DNA of 64,000 bases from Niebla homalea (GCA_019925105.1 JAHGAU010000002.1:310001-374000), one strand, 5' to 3'. Shown: positions 22,201 through 35,848, counted from the stretch's first letter. Numbers and translations are program-made. The notes: a model not told the origin generated them from the letters alone.

Positions 22201-24748
22201 CAAGGTCGTCCTCGTCCTCGAACTTGCGTAGTTGACTAACGATCCTGGAATTGAGCTGAACAGGAGCTCTGCGGTCACGGAGCGTACCACCTTCTCGACT
22301 TGGAGGCCGTGAGAATTCGTCTCTCGTTGACTCAGCAATCATGGACTCTTCGTAAATGATCGGCGGCTCAACCTCTGATGCATCTGCTGTCGTATGGCTA
22401 CTCTGAGGACGCCTTTCGGCGCGAATCAATCTCATGATCTGCTGGGCTTCATTGAAGAAGTCTGCAGTGGTGACGGATGCTTTGCGAGACTTCGCGGTAA
22501 CATCTTGAGCTGCATTAACAGCAACAGTCGCCAGGGCTCCAGCAACGATCTGTGTAGGGGGGTCGATATCGGCGTTGGACTGAGTGGGTTTGTGTTCTTT
22601 GACCGAGTCTCTGAAGTCGAGTGTCGAATCATCTGGGACATTCATTGCAGAAGATGAGGCATGATTTGGGGTAGGGTTTCTGGGACGTCGCATTTGCCTC
22701 ATTGCCAGAATGTGGGGATCAGCGGCTTGCTGCTCCTTTTCGTAAAGGGCGTCTTTTCGCTTCTTGCCAACGAGAGCCGTTGAGGTTGTCCTGTGGAAGT
22801 CGGCGGCATGGCTTTCTGTAGTCACTTCTATTTGAAGTCCTTCATCGGAGCTGCGAATGGTCCTGCGGCGCTTTCGTTCATGACTCTTCTCCGGAGATGA
22901 ATGAAGTCGTTTGCCATTGGGAGTGTGAGGGTTCTCCACATCTGGAACACCGCTCTCTGAGTCGCTTTCCTCATCATCCAAGACATGGGCTCTGAAGGAG
23001 GGCTTATTGCGAGCAGTATCTGCATCGTAAGATTTACGGTGGGTCCGAGTGATAGAAGTCCGCCTGTCCCTATGGTTGGAAGGATGCCTTGTCAAGCTCG
23101 CTCCGTCCAAATGCTCAGGATTAGGACGTGGTAGCTGTGGAAGCACGGGCTCTTGTTGAAGAGGGATAGGGAAGTCGTAGTCATCTAGGTATCCTCCTCC
23201 AAAGCTACTCAACCTCGATGTCGTCTGAGAAACATACCTCTGGGAGGTGGACCTTGATCTTTGTAGTTCTTTGGGGCCTGGTGAGGGACTTGAGGGTCTG
23301 TAGTCGTTCTTTGCATCACCAATGTCGAGTTCATGCTGGCCAAGTGTCTCCTCAAATTTGCTCATCCTTCGAATGAGTCTGTCATTCGTAAATGTGTCAT
23401 ACTTATCAAAAAGCTTCAGCGGACTTCCGGATGATCGGGGGCGTTCAGGACTGGAATGACTCTCCTGGCTGGGTTGAGGGGGGGTCTTGGTTGTGAGTGC
23501 ATCGGGATCTTCTTTGGGCTGAGTCTTGCCTCTCCCTGGTCTTCCATCATGTACTTTGTCTTGGAGAGGAAGACTTAGTCCCTCAAGCCCATTCATCGAG
23601 GAAGAAGGGCTGAGCGGTCTTCGTTGGAAAGAACCGTCCTCAGAGTATCCGCCCCTTTTCACACTGACGAAGCCTCCATTGGAGGTGAATGCATCAGTCC
23701 CCATAGACAGGTCATCGGGCAGCGACTGGCTCGTCATGTCATTCACTGCATCGCGAATTGCAGTGCGCTCTGACGCCGACGCCGCAGAGTGCGAGACGTG
23801 GCGCTCGGCTTTATGTGAAGAGGCCTGCCTCTGTCGTTCGATCTTCAGTCGGTCCATGTTCGAGTTGAGGCGATGCATCGACATGTTGATGGCTGCATAA
23901 TTTACTTGTCCATCCGAAGACTCGTGCTTGGATATGTAGGCTGGACTGAAACCATCGCTCACGCTGTGTCCCTTGCTACTGATACTACCGGCAGGAGACC
24001 TCTCTTCGGCATCGTTCGCAGACGGCAATTCATTTGGAAGATATCCAAGTGTCTTCTTCTTCGGGTTTGCGTCCTGATCCACCTCCTCAGCGACTTTCCC
24101 CTTCCCCACATCCTGAGTGATTGGGCTGGATGTTGATGGCCGCCTATTCGGATGCTTATTCTCGTTCGTGATTACAGGCTTCCTTCCCGGGCTCCTTTGG
24201 GGTGTCTTTGACTTTACCGTAGGCGGTCTGAACATACCCTGAAGACCTACAGGTTTGGGACTAAACAGGTCGGTCTGTGAGGCAGATCCTGCCTCGCCCT
24301 TGACCAGTCTCTTCTTCCATTCAGGTGTCGCTTGAATATTCTCTTTCTGTGGGCCAAGAGATCTATGCTGGACTGTCCCCTGTAGCGCCACCTCTTTGGT
24401 TCCATGATGACTTGCAAGGGTTCCGCCAGATCTCTGAGTGGACCCATCGCCATGCGCTTTCTTCCGACCATCAGAAGCAGGCTTGTTGAAGGAGTTGAGC
24501 TCCGATTGTGTCCGCGCCTTTAACACATTCTTCTGACTTCCAATTGACATTCTCGAAGAGGCCCTTCTCTCGGAAGTACCTCCACTAGCACTGCGAGTGC
24601 TGGACGACGTTCTGGACTTTGGCATGGGTATGCGGCTTTGCGATCCATCGATAATTGATGCTGGCGAGTCGCGTACAGCCGGGCTCGAATGCTGAGATGG
24701 TGGCTGAGAAACCCAGTCTTCAGACAGTGAGTCGAATAGGTTGTCCAT
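19218..24748 (-). CDS. Septation initiation network scaffold, Cdc11/Nud1-like LRR protein
   Basis: Cdc11 (fission yeast) and Nud1 (budding yeast) are spindle-pole-body scaffolds for the septation/mitotic-exit kinase cascade. The start is ATG 24748, giving MDNLFDSLSEDWVSQP, which matches the N-terminal signature of filamentous-fungal members; the frame is open nine codons upstream. Exon 1 (24748-20352) encodes about 1465 residues, mostly disordered, Ser/Pro/Arg-rich with many potential phosphosites. A 44-nt intron (20351-20308) falls inside the leucine-rich repeats, and exon 2 (20307-19218) continues them. Repeats of the type LxxLDxSxNxL run from about residue 1370 to 1750 (LEELDVSNNEV, IKTLDLSNNGLNSF, LENLNLSSNHLTSLSL). 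Total 1828 residues, with no frame lesion over 5.5 kb. Confidence 0.85.
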
Positions 24749-25228
24749 TCTTGTCGTTGGGGGTAGATCCCTCAATCACTCGGCGGGGCGCCGTCGAAAG
24801 CACTGTAGGCTCTAACATGCATGGATAGCAATAGGTAAGTGATATTGCATCATACGCATTACTTGAGACCTAGAGCTCGCCTCCGTCAATGCGTAGGCTC
24901 ACAGTCTCAGGTGATCCGCGACAGCTTCGCGATTGGTGATTGGTGGGGCGCATTTCCATCGAAGTTGTCAAAAAATAAACAAATATTCCTCCCATTCGCG
25001 GCTGATCCACTTTACCCGGGATTTAGCCGCCTCACCTCTTTGGATCTGCATATCAAATGTATTATGTACTACGTGAAAAGCTACCTGTCTATGAGGTTGG
25101 TACCTCAGGAGCAAATTCTAGGGCACTGTAAATAAAGTTGAGCTGTCCACGTTCTTCAAGCCCCAAAATATACACCGTGCTCCAAAGGCGCCTAATGCTG
25201 CATCATGCGTAACGTTCGCCAATCACGA
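24749..25228. other. Spacer upstream of the septation scaffold gene
   Basis: About 480 nt containing the presumed promoter of the minus-strand scaffold gene and the 3' flank of the AT-hook gene. Nothing else is recognised. Confidence 0.45.
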
Positions 25229-27464
25229 CTACTTGCGTACAACCCTCAATAGTGGCTCTATCCTTGCTCGCTTGCTCAGACCGACTCGATATTTTGAAAG
25301 TCCAGCGCTGATCGGACTGTGCTTAGTCGGGCCCTTTGGCGTGCTTCCGGCAGCTTTTGGGGGCGTTACTGGCGGAAGATTCTCTGGCTGAGCGGCATCG
25401 GTTTTATTGGTCGTTTTGCTACTCAATTTCGCGTTGTTAGGATTGCCGGTAGGTTCTTTCAAGGCACTGCGTTCAGGGTCTGCCGCCTGTTGAGCTTGGG
25501 GATCAGACTTGTGCTCCTCCAAAATTTCTGCTCCATTTTCCGAATCGCTGTCCAGCACCGACTGGGAGTTCTTGCCAGTTTGGCCACGCTTTCTTGGTGT
25601 TTCTGCCTCACTTTCCGAGTCACTCTTCACAATGGACTGACAATCCTTGCTACGCTCGCCGCGCTTTGCAGGCCTTTTCACTGTCTCTTCTTCATCTTCG
25701 GAGTCGCTATCAACCACTGACTGAGACTTCTTGGACTGGCCACCTTTTGCTGGTCTTTTGTTGTTTGAAGCTGTATCCTTTTTGGATTTAGAGTCATCTT
25801 CTCGCACACCTTGCTCCGTTCGCGGCGCTTGCACATCCACATCTATAGCTTTCTTGGGCCGGCCCCGTTGCTTTTTGAGTTTCGGGCCTTTCTTGACCGA
25901 TCCTTGCGTTAAGAGATCATCGACTTCAGTCGTCTGAGCTTTGGACGCGGGCATCTTCGATGGCTGGCCATCTTCAATTGGACCTTCGGCATCCGTTGGA
26001 TTTTCTGGGGGGTTGATATCTGAACGTGTGACATCAGGATTTGGGACCTCGTGCTTCTCCATTGTCTCTTCTTTCCCTTCTGACTTAGCGATGACTTCTG
26101 CGGCGACACTTTGCTTACGTTTCCTTTTCTTGGTTTCATTTTTGCCCTTTGCGACAGTCTCTGGTCGTTTCGAATAATCAACTGGCACAATAACATCATC
26201 GTCGTTCGGATTGCCTCGTGATCGACTTGGTCTTGGCTTGTACTGCTCCCTCGGAAGACCAATTGATATGTCATCGGATCCAAGGTCGTCAGCTGCGTTC
26301 TGATTGTGTCGCTTCATTTCTCTCTCATCGGAAACCTTTACGGTCTTGGTGATTTGTACATCGGGAGCAGGCATGCTGACCTGGTCCAATGATAGTGAAT
26401 GATCCGGGGCCTCAGGTAATACGACCATGGGCCTGAGTAGCCCTGCAGTATGAAAAGTAGGAAGTGACGTTGGATCCTCTTTTTCGCTGTGATGACTGCA
26501 ACGGATCGCTTCATTAATAGCAGTTCCACCGGGGTTAACTGTCATTGTCTTGCTTGGGTCGATTGCGGAGGTACCCAAGGTCGGTCGCTGTTGTGCTTCA
26601 GGCTCATCCGGGTGGAGATTTGGCACGGCAGGCGGGTGTGTCATCGCCTCCTCCTGAATTGCTTTGTACGAACCGTTCGCAGTGCTACGGCTATGAGATG
26701 AAATCGTAGGCGTGGGCATCCTTTCATCGGCCTGAGACTGAGGGTAAGAAAGGTTTTGCTCATGATCTGATGTTGTTCTCATCGCAGAAGAGTTGCAAGG
26801 TCGAGGTGGAGTCGAATTCGGCACGGTTGGAATAGTATTTGAATCGCTACCTTGTAGGTATGTTCCACATGAGCCATTTTGAATCTCTGGCAGCTTTTGA
26901 GTTTCGTCCTCTTTGCCCCACCCCGAGCGGTTGAGGATTTGTGATGGCTTCCTTTTCTGAGACTTGATATCAGTCTCGCCATCACTGCTCCCATGAAATT
27001 CGAAGACGTCTCTTGCATTATGCGTATGCCTCATCTCCTGCGACAAAGCTGTTTTGACGTCCTTGCCAACCCTTGCTTTTTCCAACGAAGTTGTAGTATG
27101 CTTTCTTAGACTCTGGATACTTGGAGTTGTGGTTCCAGTAGCTTGCAATTCATCCATGGAAGTCCTAGCGAGAAACTTGTTATGGGTTGGTGTAGGCTCC
27201 AGGAGGTCTTTATGTGCATTTTGCATCTCCCGATTAAGCTTCTCTGCAACGGACCCAACTTATGAGCATCCACAAACCGTAACTCCTTGTCGTTGACTTA
27301 CCTGTAGAATTCGTGCTTCTAATGTCTGAGCTCCCGCCTACGAGATCTCTCTGATTGCCGCCAACTTGGGCAGTCTCACCATCAAGCTTGACCTCTTTGG
27401 CTTGAGGGCCATCCTCGCCCTCGTCCTCCTCATCCGAATCTTCGATGTATTTGCGTTTAGGCAT
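25229..27464 (-). CDS. AT-hook-containing, highly charged nuclear protein
   Basis: Function unknown; probably nuclear and DNA-associated. Exon 1 (27464-27302) starts MPKRKYIEDSDEEDEGEDG; the intron 27301-27244 has a GTAAGT donor; exon 2 (27243-25229) runs to the stop. Total about 725 residues. An AT-hook-like core, KKQRGRPKKAIDVD, lies near residue 520. Downstream are three spaced copies of a motif of the form K-x-x-Q-S-(V/I)-(V/L)-(D/K)-SDSE followed by acidic residues, looking like casein-kinase-2 targets. The C terminus ends in the basic segment YRVGLSKRARIEPLLRVVRK. Most of the rest is low-complexity and hydrophilic. The AT-hook makes minor-groove binding plausible; no catalytic domain is visible. 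Confidence 0.7.
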
Positions 27465-27731
27465 AGTGTCATGTTTGCTTCAGCAACAAGCCACAATGCG
27501 ATTCATTTGCGCGTAGTGATTATGGCGTTTCTCTAAACTGAAGTGCGGGGCATCTCCGATGTGGCCATTGGACGTTGCAGGATCGGCAATTCAGTTCACC
27601 AGAAACGCGAGATAGACGCGCCCAGGTTTTTGATCACGTGACCAATTGCATCGTGAACGCAGAACAGAAGAGCGTAATACGAATATTTGGAAGAGAGATC
27701 CAGTAATCATATGCATCTTTAAAGCCGCGTT
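27465..27731. other. Short spacer between AT-hook gene and VPS11
   Basis: 267 nt between the start of the AT-hook gene and the stop of VPS11, both on the minus strand. It presumably carries the AT-hook gene promoter and the VPS11 3' end. No individual site is identified. Confidence 0.4.
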
Positions 27732-30700
27732 TCATTCACTGGTAGGAGCGACCATGACACCACGACCAAAGAACTCGCTGATCGTCCCGAACCTATCTCG
27801 ACTTCTTTGCAGCGCATCCTGAAATATATCATGCCTGTCCGCTGACTCTTCTTGGGCCTTTCTGAAGGCGCGAATATTGCTGTTCGCAGGTGCGCACTTG
27901 GGACACTCAGCCTCTTGTCCATCATTCTCGTTGAGACAGCTTTGGTGAAAGGAATGCTTGCATAGGAAATGCACCGTTGGGAGGTCTAGACTCCGGCCGC
28001 AGGCAGCGCAGCGACTTGCGTTGAAGACGGCCGGCTCGTTCTCCAAATCAGCCAACTCCTTACGCTTAGAGTCTGTTTCGATTCGATAGCTCTCTATCAA
28101 GCGGCGATTGTTCGAAATCTCCTTTCGTTCTCGGTCAATGGTTGCACCCAGGTACTTCTTGACAAGTCCCATAGTAGCAACGGCGTTGGTGCTCAGGGTC
28201 TGGATGACCTGTAAGGGAGCCATCAATCCATCATCGTCGATTCTCTTCAAGACCATGTCCAGCTCGTCACCAGCTTCCTGAAGCGCCTGTGGGCTAGAAG
28301 TGAAGTATGCCAACGCAGCGGGATAAAGCTGCGGCTCATCAGGACCGTATTTCTTCAAAGCCTTGATCGCGCCGGCGGTATCCTTTGCAGACGTGTACGA
28401 GCGGAAAATGTCGAAACGCAGCCCTTGCTGCTCTTTGACCATGATGGTTCCGTCTTTGAATTCTGATAGGTGAGACAATAAGAGTACGTTCGAAGTATCG
28501 ATTGGCAGCTGCGACTCCATCAGCACTCTTCCGGTGGTAAAAAAAGGCCACATTTACATCTTTGCCCTCTATCAGTCTCTTAGCTTTCGCCTCCCACACC
28601 TTCTTTTCTTCCCCTTTTCTTGAGGCAGCAGTCTCAAGGTAGATCTCGAATAGAGTGGTGTAAAGCCCGCTTCTGTCGTTTTCATCCAGATCATCCTTCC
28701 TAAGACAGGCTTCCAAGAATGTGATAAAATTATGGGGATGGTCGACGAACGCAGAGAACGCAGTCCTTGGCTTGGGCATGTTGTATTTCCTCACGGGCTC
28801 CTCGATCACTGCTGCTGCATCGGGATCAGAACGTGCGAGTTGTCCTGCTGCTGCGGGTGAGATTGTTGTCGCAGAAGCTTGCCGATATGGCAGTGGAATG
28901 AATGATGAGAGGTTGGAAGCTGTCGTGGCGGATGTACCTTGACCCGCTGGCATAGATGATTCGGTCTCCTCGTTCTTTGGCTTATAGATTCCAGTATAGT
29001 AATCGACAAACACCTGGGTACAACCTTCCGGACAGTGTTCAAGCAGTACCCTAGCATATTTCATCAGATTAGGATACGCCATCTCGGGTTCAAGATGCCA
29101 AATATAGTCCAAAGCTCCATCATAATTCTTCGAATCCTCGATCAGGATGTCCACGACTAGCTCGTGCTCCTGATTCTTTTTTGCCAAGTAGACAGCTTGA
29201 TCATAGTAGCCGCCCTGACGGCACATGCTAATGGCAGTCTCAAGATCAAAGTTTGTCCCAGACTTGATAAAGGTTTCCAGCTTGTCAGTATCCTTGAGCT
29301 TTGCATAGCAATTCAGTAGAAGGGTTGTATGATCAATTGTTGCTTTATCGTGGTCATGTAATTCCTCTAGATACTCGATCAGATTATTGATTCGCTGCGA
29401 GTCTAAGAACTTGCGGATGACCTGGGATGGCTCTGTACTGTCTATGGCTTTGAGATACTGTTGCATCGCAGTGTCGTAATCTCCTTTCCTGTGTAGGTAG
29501 TCGCCATATTTTCGATAGATCACATTGCGCTGGGCCGCATCGACGCCGGCTTTCTGTGCAAAATTGATGGCCAAGACGTAAAGATCCCGCTGGTAGAAGA
29601 TCTCCAATTTTTGCTGCAAAGATTTCTCGTGGTAGCGAAGAAGCTGTCAAGTCAGCAGATAGTTCCAAAACAAGCAAAGTCACAACCTACTTTGCCGTCC
29701 AGCGTGAGGATGAAGAGGTCGCCCCATTCGATGAAGAGCGTCCGAATTTGTGACTTCAATGTCGCCGTGTATGCGATATATTTCAAATCCGTGTCTAAGA
29801 GCGCAAAGGAAGATGTACTAAACATTTCATCGACCTTTCCCGCCCCGAACCTTCGTAATCCATTCGGCCTAGCAGATGACGCTGTCTTTGGCGAAGACAC
29901 TATGGCAATATAATCACGATAGAGTTTGACAAGCTGCTTGGGTCCCTCGTAAGCAAACGATGGCCCGCGGCCGTTGATCCCATAGTAATGAATTGCATCA
30001 TCCCTTGCGACGACGACATCGCCGCTTGCCTCATCAAACGTCATACATCCCACGCCGCAGCCTGAATCTTCAAGAACCTTGGCAGGTTGCCCCTGGCCTT
30101 TCCCACTTATGGTAAGAAACAAGATGCGGCCGGTCGTTGCAATATAAAGCGTCGTGTTGGGCCCCTCTCGAAACTCGACACCTGTAATTGGCTCCTCAGA
30201 TTCGAACACTGTTCGTTGCTTTTGACCTCGATTATTGATGAGGTCTCCTCGCACCACAGTGACTGCTCCGTTGCCAAAGCCGACAGCAAGCTGCGAAAGA
30301 TCATCCACCGTGGCGAATGCTGATATCTGTACCTGTCAGAAGACGTTGGCCGTAACACGAAGATTTGCTTGCATACGGGAAATTGTTTCCGTCCATTGTG
30401 TATGCCTAGAGTGGACAGACACTGAGGGTACCCAGTCTTCTTCTCCGTCTTATCCAAGGCCCACACCTTTAGTACCGGCTCGTTTAAGAGGTCTTCCGAG
30501 ATGGTGACCAGTAATGCAGTTCTATCTACCTGTTTGATTTGGGTGATGGTCCCAGTCTCATGTGCTTTCCAGGTCCGCACGACCTTGAAGGCTTGCGAAA
30601 GAATCCGAATGTGGCCATCGTTGCTACTTGCGAATATATTGTCCGAACCCGAACATACACAGCTCAGGTCATTACTCTTGCGAAATCAGCCCCAGCCTAG

Positions 30701-30865
30701 GCTTCATGTAGCTCATCGTACTGACATCGAAAAGACTCGAACTCTCCCCGTCTTCGGTTGGCTTGACTTCAGAGTCGTCAAAGAACTTGAATGTTTTCCA
30801 CTGGGAAATATGTCAGCATTAAAAGCCATGACAGGAAATGCATCACTAACCGAAGTCAGAGCCAT
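27732..30865 (-). CDS. VPS11: Vacuolar protein sorting protein Vps11 (Pep5), RING-H2
   Basis: Core subunit of the CORVET and HOPS tethering complexes that drive endosome and vacuole fusion. Six exons are supported: 30865-30851, 30800-30726, 30676-30377, 30326-29691, 29643-28558 and 28508-27732, with five introns of 47-50 nt, giving 962 residues. The first exon encodes only MALTS, and the next begins WKTFKFFDDSEV, as in other Vps11 proteins. The N-terminal beta-propeller includes NDLSCVCSGSDNIFASSNDG. A clathrin-heavy-chain-repeat alpha-solenoid follows (LEIFYQRDLYVLAINFAQKA, LEHCPEGCTQVFVDYYTGIY). The C terminus has a RING-H2 finger (CAACGRSLDLPTVHFLCKHS, then CPKC). All exons keep phase, so this is a good internal control for sequence quality. 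Confidence 0.93.
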
Positions 30866-32279
30866 GTGTGCGCTCCATCTGTAGATTCGTTAACCTCATT
30901 ATCGGTGAACCCCACACTATCGTGAGGAATTTTGTCACGTGATGTCGGATCAAAATCCGAAACACCCGGTGCAAAATTGATCTTCGTTCTCAAGCTATAG
31001 CTCAATGCATGTTTGCAAATTTGAATTGGTCCTGCGTAGTACCACGATAAGTAGCGTTCAAGGCAGGATGGGTACTCTGCAGTCTCTGCATGAAGCATGT
31101 ACAAGAAGGGAAGCACGGTACTCCGTCGTCCTGCGTCTTTCAGCTGCAGGGCCAAAAAAATGCAAGGTATTTGAAATGTGAGAAACAGAGCGCTTCTACT
31201 TCCGTACTAGACAACAAGGCTTCATCGTTGTTGCGAATGAAATTCTTGCCTGATCAAGGGCTTATGGACGCACCTGATCATTACTTGTGGCATGGATGCT
31301 GAGAGTAGGCGCTGTCCGAGCTATCGACCCAAAATGTACTCATTTAGAAGTCGAGTGGAGTCGGCAAGATCAGATTTGCCCCTTTCGAGATCGCAAAGTT
31401 TCGCAGGTCTTTAAGCATTGCATGGTACGGCTTTGGTAGCGGCAAGGGGCCGTCTCACTAAAGGGGAGGAGACAATTCCGATTCGTTGTTTCAAGATACA
31501 CCAGCAATCTAGACGATGCGCTATTGTTGATCTTACAAAGTCAGAAGAACCGCGGCCGTTGAAGGCTTGGAGCAGGCGAGCAGCTAACAACGGCAGAACT
31601 CATGCAAGCACGTGGAGGGCGATTGACATGCTGCATGAGCCTTGGATGATAGCTGCTGAGATTTGTCAATGGTCATAGATTTACGAAAGGAATAATACAA
31701 ATTGCTACCGACACTTTCTTCAATATCAATTTTGACCGGATGGATAATTGGGTAGTGGGTCAAGCTCCTGCTTTGACTTCCAAGCCGCCCTGAAACCCCT
31801 GTCACAAGCAATTTCGACCTGACCGAGAGAAGACTAGTGGAGTGATGGACTCCTTCATCGCTGCGTCTACTTCCCGAAAAGGATCATCCGTGATTGGTCA
31901 ATGATTCAATGCTACCCTCGGCACGGGCAATCGCCCAGCAAAATTGGAGACGTGGAAAACAACAAATGCCTGTCACCCTTCAAAGTTTGCTGGTGATACC
32001 AGTACATCTTTGATCTTTCAGTCCCTCCTTCTTTCATCTTGCTCTTTCTGATTCTACTATTTGCTCACCATCCGCCGGGTTCTGCTTGCCTTCATCATTC
32101 ACTCTCGGTCTTGCAACACTTCGTGGAGCCTAGAGCCGCCATGTCTAATTAGCTATCTGGGGGCTACGCCGCTGTTGTAAATGCACGTTTGACACCTTGC
32201 GAGCTTAAAATCCTCCGATCATTCTAAACGTGGAGCTGGAATAGCTTCATTTTCTGGCCTCGTATAATCCTCCAGGGAC
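30866..32279. promoter_or_regulatory. Long divergent intergenic region VPS11 / DENN
   Basis: About 1.4 kb separating the divergent starts of VPS11 and the DENN-domain gene. Short ORFs (up to 99 codons) have no recognisable content. The 300 nt before 32280 are pyrimidine-rich, as often seen upstream of fungal start codons. Confidence 0.4.
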
Positions 32280-35249
32280 ATGGCTCCCTCACTGCGCGAC
32301 TACAATTCATGGGTTCCTCGGCCTTCGACCAGGGATCGCGAAAGGCCACCTTCGACGCGCGACCATGGCGAGCACTCGCTCATGATCCCTAGCCGGACCT
32401 CATCTCTTCACTCCAGAATCACACAACCCATACCCTCGACCCCCAGCGTGAGGCCCAACCAAAGAACCCCAAAGACCCTGACACATGCATACATGGTATG
32501 TGGTGTCGACCGAGAGCCTTCGCAATGGGTCAAGGCTCCACCGCCTGCTCAGGGCAAGATTGGTCGCATGAAGGGCGCTGTAGGACAATTTTGGTTGCCT
32601 GAGATCTTGGGTAGTAGCCCACGTATGGAGCATGATAATGAAGTTGCACGATCACTACATTCTGCCATGAGGGTGCGTACTACCTGAATGAGAGCTCAAG
32701 GGGTGAAGCGTTACTGACAAATCAAAAAGGCTTGCTTTCCCCATGATGTTGAAATCATTTCACAGCGTGGTCAGCCTCACTGCACACATCATTCTTTCGT
32801 CCTGCAGCAGGACTCTTCGCACACCCTCTATGGTATCGCTTTGCGAGTGTGGGCAAGAGCGGATGAGAAACGGGCAGAGACCATTCGAGATCTGCGCAAG
32901 CGGACAGAGGCCGATTACTATGATTCTCCCGACGACACCTACTGGATTCCTTACTGCCTCAGCTTCCTATCTCGGTATCCTCTTTACGATTTGCTTGGAG
33001 ACTATCTACGGGGGATGTGGGTACATTGGAACAAAAACAGCAACCTCTTCCATGCCGAGGAGGTCTCACGAATCCTTAGCTTCCCAGCACCACGGCTCAA
33101 CGACCTTGTCAGGATTGACATGAAAGATTACGCGCTTTGCTATCAGTTCCCCTCCTCGCCAACAGGCTTTCAGAATTTCGCCATGTGGCCGCTATTCTCC
33201 TGTCTGTCTATACCAAACATTGTCGGCGTCATCGAGGCTGCCGTGTCACCCACTCGCCGCATCATCTTCGTCAGCCACTATCCCGGCATGCTTACCGTCG
33301 CCACGGAGACGATCCGTCATTGTATCCGAGTGTATGAATGGAGCGGTCTATACGTCCCAGTCGTCCATGCACGTCACGCCAAAGAGCTTGTCCAAGAACC
33401 TGGCCCTTACATGCTTGGTATCACAGCGGAATGTCGATCACTTTTCACCGCACCATCAGATGCTCTTGTGGTCGATCTTGATCGCAACTACGTCATGACC
33501 GCAGCTCCTCCTACTGCGCTCACTCATGGTCAGCGTCAAAAAATGATCACCCGACTGACCAATGCTTTAAGTGGTGAAGTCCAACCTGCTGGCGTTCCAC
33601 AGCATCTTCGTGGATCCTACTCAGGCGGGAAGCTCATTCCTGCTGGGCAAATCATCGTCATCCGCGGAGAAGTAGAGACGATCGAGAACCCGCCATGGTG
33701 GAATCAGGATAGCGTGATGGGCGTTGTCGACAATGTCTGTGTAAAGCTGGTGAGACAAGCTCTATGTGAATCAAGACAGCAGTCGCTAATTTGGTCGAAC
33801 AAGGGCCGCAATTCCGGCATGAAGGCCATCTTTGGTAGCTCGGTGAAGAAACCACTAATGACCAAGATTTCTATGCGTCATTTGAATGAGATTGTCCGAG
33901 AACGCAATCAGTACTCGAGAGATGCCATGGAAGCTTGGCAAGATTTCATCAACCTCAAGAGCAGAATGGATAGGGAGTTGTCCAAGGTCACCAAGAGAAA
34001 CAATTTCCTGGTCGATGAGCTAGAGAGCTGGAAGCAGCAGTTCCTCAAGTTCCAGGCCTTTGCCGAGCAGCTCAACAAAGAGACTCAAGAGCTCAAGGTC
34101 AAGATCGAGACCCACAAGCGCGAGCACCGTCGTCTTACCGCCCTTATCGAGCAACAGAAGGACGACAGCGCCAGAATGACTGTGAAATTGTCTGGCGCTG
34201 AGAAGCAACGTGATGATGCGTTGGAAGCACTTGTCCTCCAGCAAGAGATTGCTGAGGAGCTTGAGCGAGAACGCAAGCGCAACAGGAAGGAGCTCTCTGC
34301 ATTGCAACATACCAACAGCACAATTGTCCGCCAGCGAGACGAATCTCAGCGCGTCGTTCTTCATCTGCGTGCCTTGATCCATGGCCAGACACATCATATG
34401 GAGCACATTGTTCGCACCCTCAACGATGGATCAGAGCTTACCGAGGAGGTGGGTGAAGGCTATGAAGATTCTCCAGAGGGGATGGACGAGCGTGAAGGAA
34501 GTGAGGCAGGGCACCAGGCGCCTGCCAACCGCAGCGAGGCTCTACGCTCGGTGAGTCAAGCGAGCATGCTTAGCACAGGCGAGAAGGTCACACCCGAGAT
34601 GGAGTCAAGCTTCCTCTCCGGCCTAGCCGGCAAAAAGGCCGCTTCTCGCCTTAGCATTGCAGATATCGCTGACCGCGACCTGCGCGATAAGACCGACGCG
34701 ATTGCAGATATCATTCGAAACATCAGCGACCAATGTGCGGCTGCTGTTGAAGGCCTCCATCTCGCCCAAGGCGCTGACTCCGATGAGCAAGAGCATATCG
34801 ATCCTGCCTTGACTGCGAACAAGTCTTCGCACAAGTACCATGGCTCTGAAGGCGACGCGTCCATGCATACGGATGTCTCAGGTCTCAGCAACCCTGACGA
34901 CATTGCCGACAACGACTCTGGACATGGCGAGTCACCCGCTCACCTTACGCCAATGGCTGAGGGCCGGAATCGTCGACAATCCCAAACTTCAACGATCCCT
35001 TCCACACCGGATCTTATTGGCGGTAGATCGAACACCAGCATGAGTGGTTACAGTGTGAGCACCGGCGCGACACATGAGCGGGACAGCATTCAATACCAAA
35101 GCCAGCATCCTGGTAAAGACCAGATCAAAGTGGTTGGTGAGGATGAACCACATGACAGTGGCAGTGAGTTGGCGGAGCACGCAAGTGTCTTTGGCAAGAA
35201 ACATCAACCTACGAGCAATCGACCACTGGCTGCCAGACTTGTGAATTAA
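32280..35249 (+). CDS. DENN-domain protein with coiled coil
   Basis: DENN domains are usually guanine-nucleotide exchange modules for Rab GTPases. Exon 1 (32280-32672) and exon 2 (32730-35249) are joined by a 57-nt intron, in phase, giving 970 residues. The N-terminal uDENN-like part includes TLTHAYMVCGVDREPSQWVK. The central DENN part shows YCLSFLSRYPLYDLLGDYL, FAMWPLFSCLSIPNIVGVIE and RRIIFVSHYPGMLTVATETI. Residues of about 535-700 form a long coiled coil rich in Glu, Lys, Gln and Leu. The C-terminal 270 residues are Ser/Asp-rich and probably disordered. No lesion is seen. The substrate Rab cannot be told from the sequence. Confidence 0.82.
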
Positions 35250-35848
35250 GGAAACGCGTCATTGGATGAATTAAGGAGACTCGGATCATTTCTTTATTGA
35301 AGATATCAGTGACACTTTTCAGGGAGACGACGTGTATTAATGGCGGCTCTATTCTCTCCCTCGATAAGCGGGATTCTTAATCAACAGCATCGAGCGGCTG
35401 CCGGTCAGCAAGAAAGGCAGGACATATCTTATCCTAATATGGTACAGAACCTTTAATCTTGTGTACATAGTCGCCAGTCTCTCCACCATAGCCTGCAGTG
35501 GTGTTTCAATAGTGTCCAAAAATTCAAGTTATGAATGATTCTGCCTCCACTTGGGAATTGGGGTAACCCGTAGTTCTCCGCAGGGTCCATACCTTGACTC
35601 ACCTTCTACATTCAGCATCGCCTCAATATGACATGACCATCAGAATTCTTCGTACAATGCAATGTCATCCCTGGTACTGGCCCACCCATCCCATCCCTAT
35701 GCTACTGCTCCACCTGTAATTGTTCTCCTGCCACTCATCACCCCTCCAACTTCTCCTTCTTGTCAGTAGTCATCGCAGTTACCAACGCTTTTTTCCTTTG
35801 ACCATTGCTCCATCAACCTCTCATTACAAGAAAAGAAACCACACACAA
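35250..35848. other. Intergenic, no gene recognised
   Basis: About 600 nt between the DENN gene and the GNAT gene. The last 200 nt are strongly pyrimidine-rich, consistent with a fungal promoter. Confidence 0.45.

Noticed and set aside
28509..28557. A frame change in VPS11 near the segment LIEGKD
   Set aside because: A 49-nt GT-AG intron joins KD to LPIDTSNVLLLSHL exactly as in other Vps11 proteins.
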